Source of the DNA: Caulobacter sp. NIBR2454 | GTDB taxonomy: Bacteria; Pseudomonadota; Alphaproteobacteria; Caulobacterales; Caulobacteraceae | NCBI RefSeq assembly: GCF_027474405.1 | Contig: NZ_CP114871.1 | Span: 3,047,001-3,111,000 of the forward strand | Direction: 5' to 3' | Length of the DNA: 64,000 nucleotides | Part shown: positions 62,709 to 64,000 of the stretch, piece after piece | Layout of the letters: each line of letters opens with the position of its first letter | Position numbering within the stretch: position 1 is the stretch's first letter | The notes under the pieces: generated by a model | Told to the model about the DNA's origin: nothing | The model's input: the letters and a program-made list of their open reading frames with translations, nothing else | Database searches by the model: none | Made by a program: the position numbers and the translations under genes

Positions 62709-64000
62709 CTAGTAAGCGTCTTCCTCGAACACCCGCGTCACGTCCCCATTCCACGGACCGTGATACTTTTCCAGCAGCCGCTCGGCGGGGGTGATCCCGC
62801 TGTCGGCGATGGCTTCGAGTTCGCCCAGATAGGTCGTCTCGTCGATGAAGCCGCCGTCGAGACGGTTGCGGTTCTTCAGGCCCTGCTTGGCGATGGCCAC
62901 CAGTTCCTTGGCCACATCCTGGCTGGTGCGGCCGCCGACCGTGGCCTTCAGGCCCAGGCGCGGCGTGTCATTGCGCAGGGCGACACGCTCCTCGCGGCTC
63001 CAGCCCTTGCAAAGGTCCCAGGCCGCTTCCAGCGCAGCGTCGTCATAGAGGATGCCGGTCCACAGGGCCGGAAGCGCGCACAAGCGGCTCCACGGGCCGC
63101 CGTCGGCGCCGCGCATCTCCAGATAGGTCTTGAGGCGCACTTCGGGGAAGATGGTGGTGGTGTGGTCCGCCCAATCCTTCATGCTCGCGCGCTCGCCCGG
63201 AACCGCGTCCAGCTTGCCGTCGATGAAGTCGCCGAACCGCTGGCCGGCCACGTCGATGTAGGTGTCGCCACGTTTGACGAAGTACATGGGCACGTTCAGG
63301 GCATAGCGGGCATAGGCCTCGAAGCCGAAGCCCTCCTCGAACACGAAGTCGAGCATGCCCGTGCGGTCGGCGTCGGTGTCGGTCCAGACATTGGCCCGGG
63401 CCGACAGGAAGCCGTTGGGCTTGCCCTCGGTGAAGGGCGAATTGGCGAAAAGGGCCGTGGCGATCGGCTGCAGGGCCAGGCTGGTCCTGAACTTCCTGAC
63501 CATGTCGGCTTCGGTGGCGAAGTCGAGATTGGCCTGCACCGTGCAGGTGCGGAACATCATGTCCAGGCCAAGGCCGCCGACCTTGGGCATGTAGTTGCGC
63601 ATGATGACGTAGCGGCCCTTGGGCATCACCGGAGCCTGCTCGCGGGTGATGGTCGGATGGAAGCCCAGGCCCAGGAATCCGAGGCCCAGCTCGTCGGCCA
63701 CGGTCCGCACTTCTTCCAGGTGGCCGCCGGTTTCCTGGCAGATGTCGTGCATGGTCTCCAGCGGCGCGCCGGAAAGCTCGAACTGGCCGCCTGGCTCCAG
63801 GCTGACATTAGCGCCGTTGCGCTCCAGCCCGATCAGGGTCTCGCCCTCATAGACGCCCTTCCAGCCGAACCGCATCAGGCCGGTCAGCAGGGCATGGATG
63901 CCATCGGGGCCGTCATAGGCCGGCGGAGAGTTGTCGCTCAGGCGGAAGCCGAACTTCTCGTGCTCGGCGCCGACGCGGAAAGCCGACTTCGGCTTTTCGC
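62709..64000 (-). CDS. gshA: glutamate-cysteine ligase (5' end cut by window)
   Basis: First enzyme of glutathione synthesis, of the alphaproteobacterial/plant type. About 430 residues visible; the N-terminus lies beyond base 64000. The frame continues upstream of the internal ATG at 63875 as 'VGAEHEKFGF' (glutamate and metal binding). 'GFHPTITREQAPVMPKGRYVIMRNYMPKVGGLGLDMMFRT' (landmarks) and 'DWADHTTTIFPEVRLKTYLEMRGAD' are signature segments; the visible part ends 'VFEEDAY'. It supplies glutathione for redox defence alongside the exported ggt. Confidence 0.95.
   Translation of the reverse strand, partial: EKPKSAFRVGAEHEKFGFRLSDNSPPAYDGPDGIHALLTGLMRFGWKGVYEGETLIGLERNGANVSLEPGGQFELSGAPLETMHDICQETGGHLEEVRTVADELGLGFLGLGFHPTITREQAPVMPKGRYVIMRNYMPKVGGLGLDMMFRTCTVQANLDFATEADMVRKFRTSLALQPIATALFANSPFTEGKPNGFLSARANVWTDTDADRTGMLDFVFEEGFGFEAYARYALNVPMYFVKRGDTYIDVAGQRFGDFIDGKLDAVPGERASMKDWADHTTTIFPEVRLKTYLEMRGADGGPWSRLCALPALWTGILYDDAALEAAWDLCKGWSREERVALRNDTPRLGLKATVGGRTSQDVAKELVAIAKQGLKNRNRLDGGFIDETTYLGELEAIADSGITPAERLLEKYHGPWNGDVTRVFEEDAY

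Overview
The window is about 64 kb of very GC-rich DNA, densely packed with genes. It looks like the chromosome of a member of the Caulobacteraceae (Caulobacter or a close relative such as Phenylobacterium). The main pointers are a TipF-like degenerate EAL protein, a BamF-type lipoprotein, full-length CtrA-type boxes, a CIRCE element before groESL, and the alphaproteobacterial gene order acnA - ccmABCDG - ispZ/ftsY - mtaB - dapF. No phage, transposase, plasmid gene, CRISPR array, rRNA or tRNA was seen. The gene at each edge is cut by the window.

Left part (1-20,000). A Tas-like aldo/keto reductase (cut), a BAX-inhibitor-1-like membrane protein and a DUF2794 protein come first. A 304-base gap then holds a strongly folded candidate small RNA with C-rich loops and its own terminator. 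DUF1223, aconitase, cytochrome c maturation genes (ccmA, B, C, D, G, with a Spy-like periplasmic gene inserted), an 80-residue unknown protein behind two CtrA-like boxes, septation protein A, ftsY, a TRIC-type channel, a secreted endonuclease/phosphatase, mtaB, dapF, a K+ channel with a zinc-ribbon tail and a prolyl oligopeptidase follow. A PadR (YqjI-like) repressor with DUF2218 sits behind a perfect palindrome. Next is a low-GC YbjN gene.

Middle (20,000-46,500). Peroxide defence: oxyR diverges from ahpC-ahpD over a recognisable OxyR site. Then come two oxidoreductases, gamma-glutamyltransferase, a YjbR protein, tipF, an M20 amidohydrolase, a 2OG-Fe(II) oxygenase, a HAD hydrolase, a MaoC hydratase and ribF. 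The familiar ribF-ileS-lspA order is interrupted by a SnoaL-like gene, a large zinc metalloprotease and an acyltransferase. After lspA come bamF, an S10 carboxypeptidase, a TraB/GumN protein and mutL. ileS carries a stretch of atypical codon use inside its editing domain.

Right part (46,500-64,000). An orphan YjhX-family gene lies behind a structured leader with a 9-11-codon ORF. Translation and RNA genes follow (rsmD, an RluB-type synthase with a basic tail, tadA). Then come a DUF6265 protein, a GNAT enzyme diverging from an acyl-CoA dehydrogenase over a PsrA-like palindrome, a VOC protein, groES-groEL with a heat-shock/CIRCE control region and a duplicated groEL 3' end, tldD, a TonB-dependent receptor, a POT peptide transporter with an extra domain, DUF427 and gshA (cut).

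Functional threads are redox defence (oxyR, ahpCD, gshA, ggt), peptide handling (S9, S10, GGT, M20, metalloprotease, TldD, POT) and envelope or cell-cycle biology (tipF, bamF, lspA, ispZ, CtrA-type boxes). Several families of palindromic intergenic repeats punctuate the window; one pair of arms shows compensatory base changes. Most genes are ordinary. The least explained signals are the small RNA candidate, the CtrA-boxed small gene, the structured yjhX leader, the repeat elements and the ileS patch.
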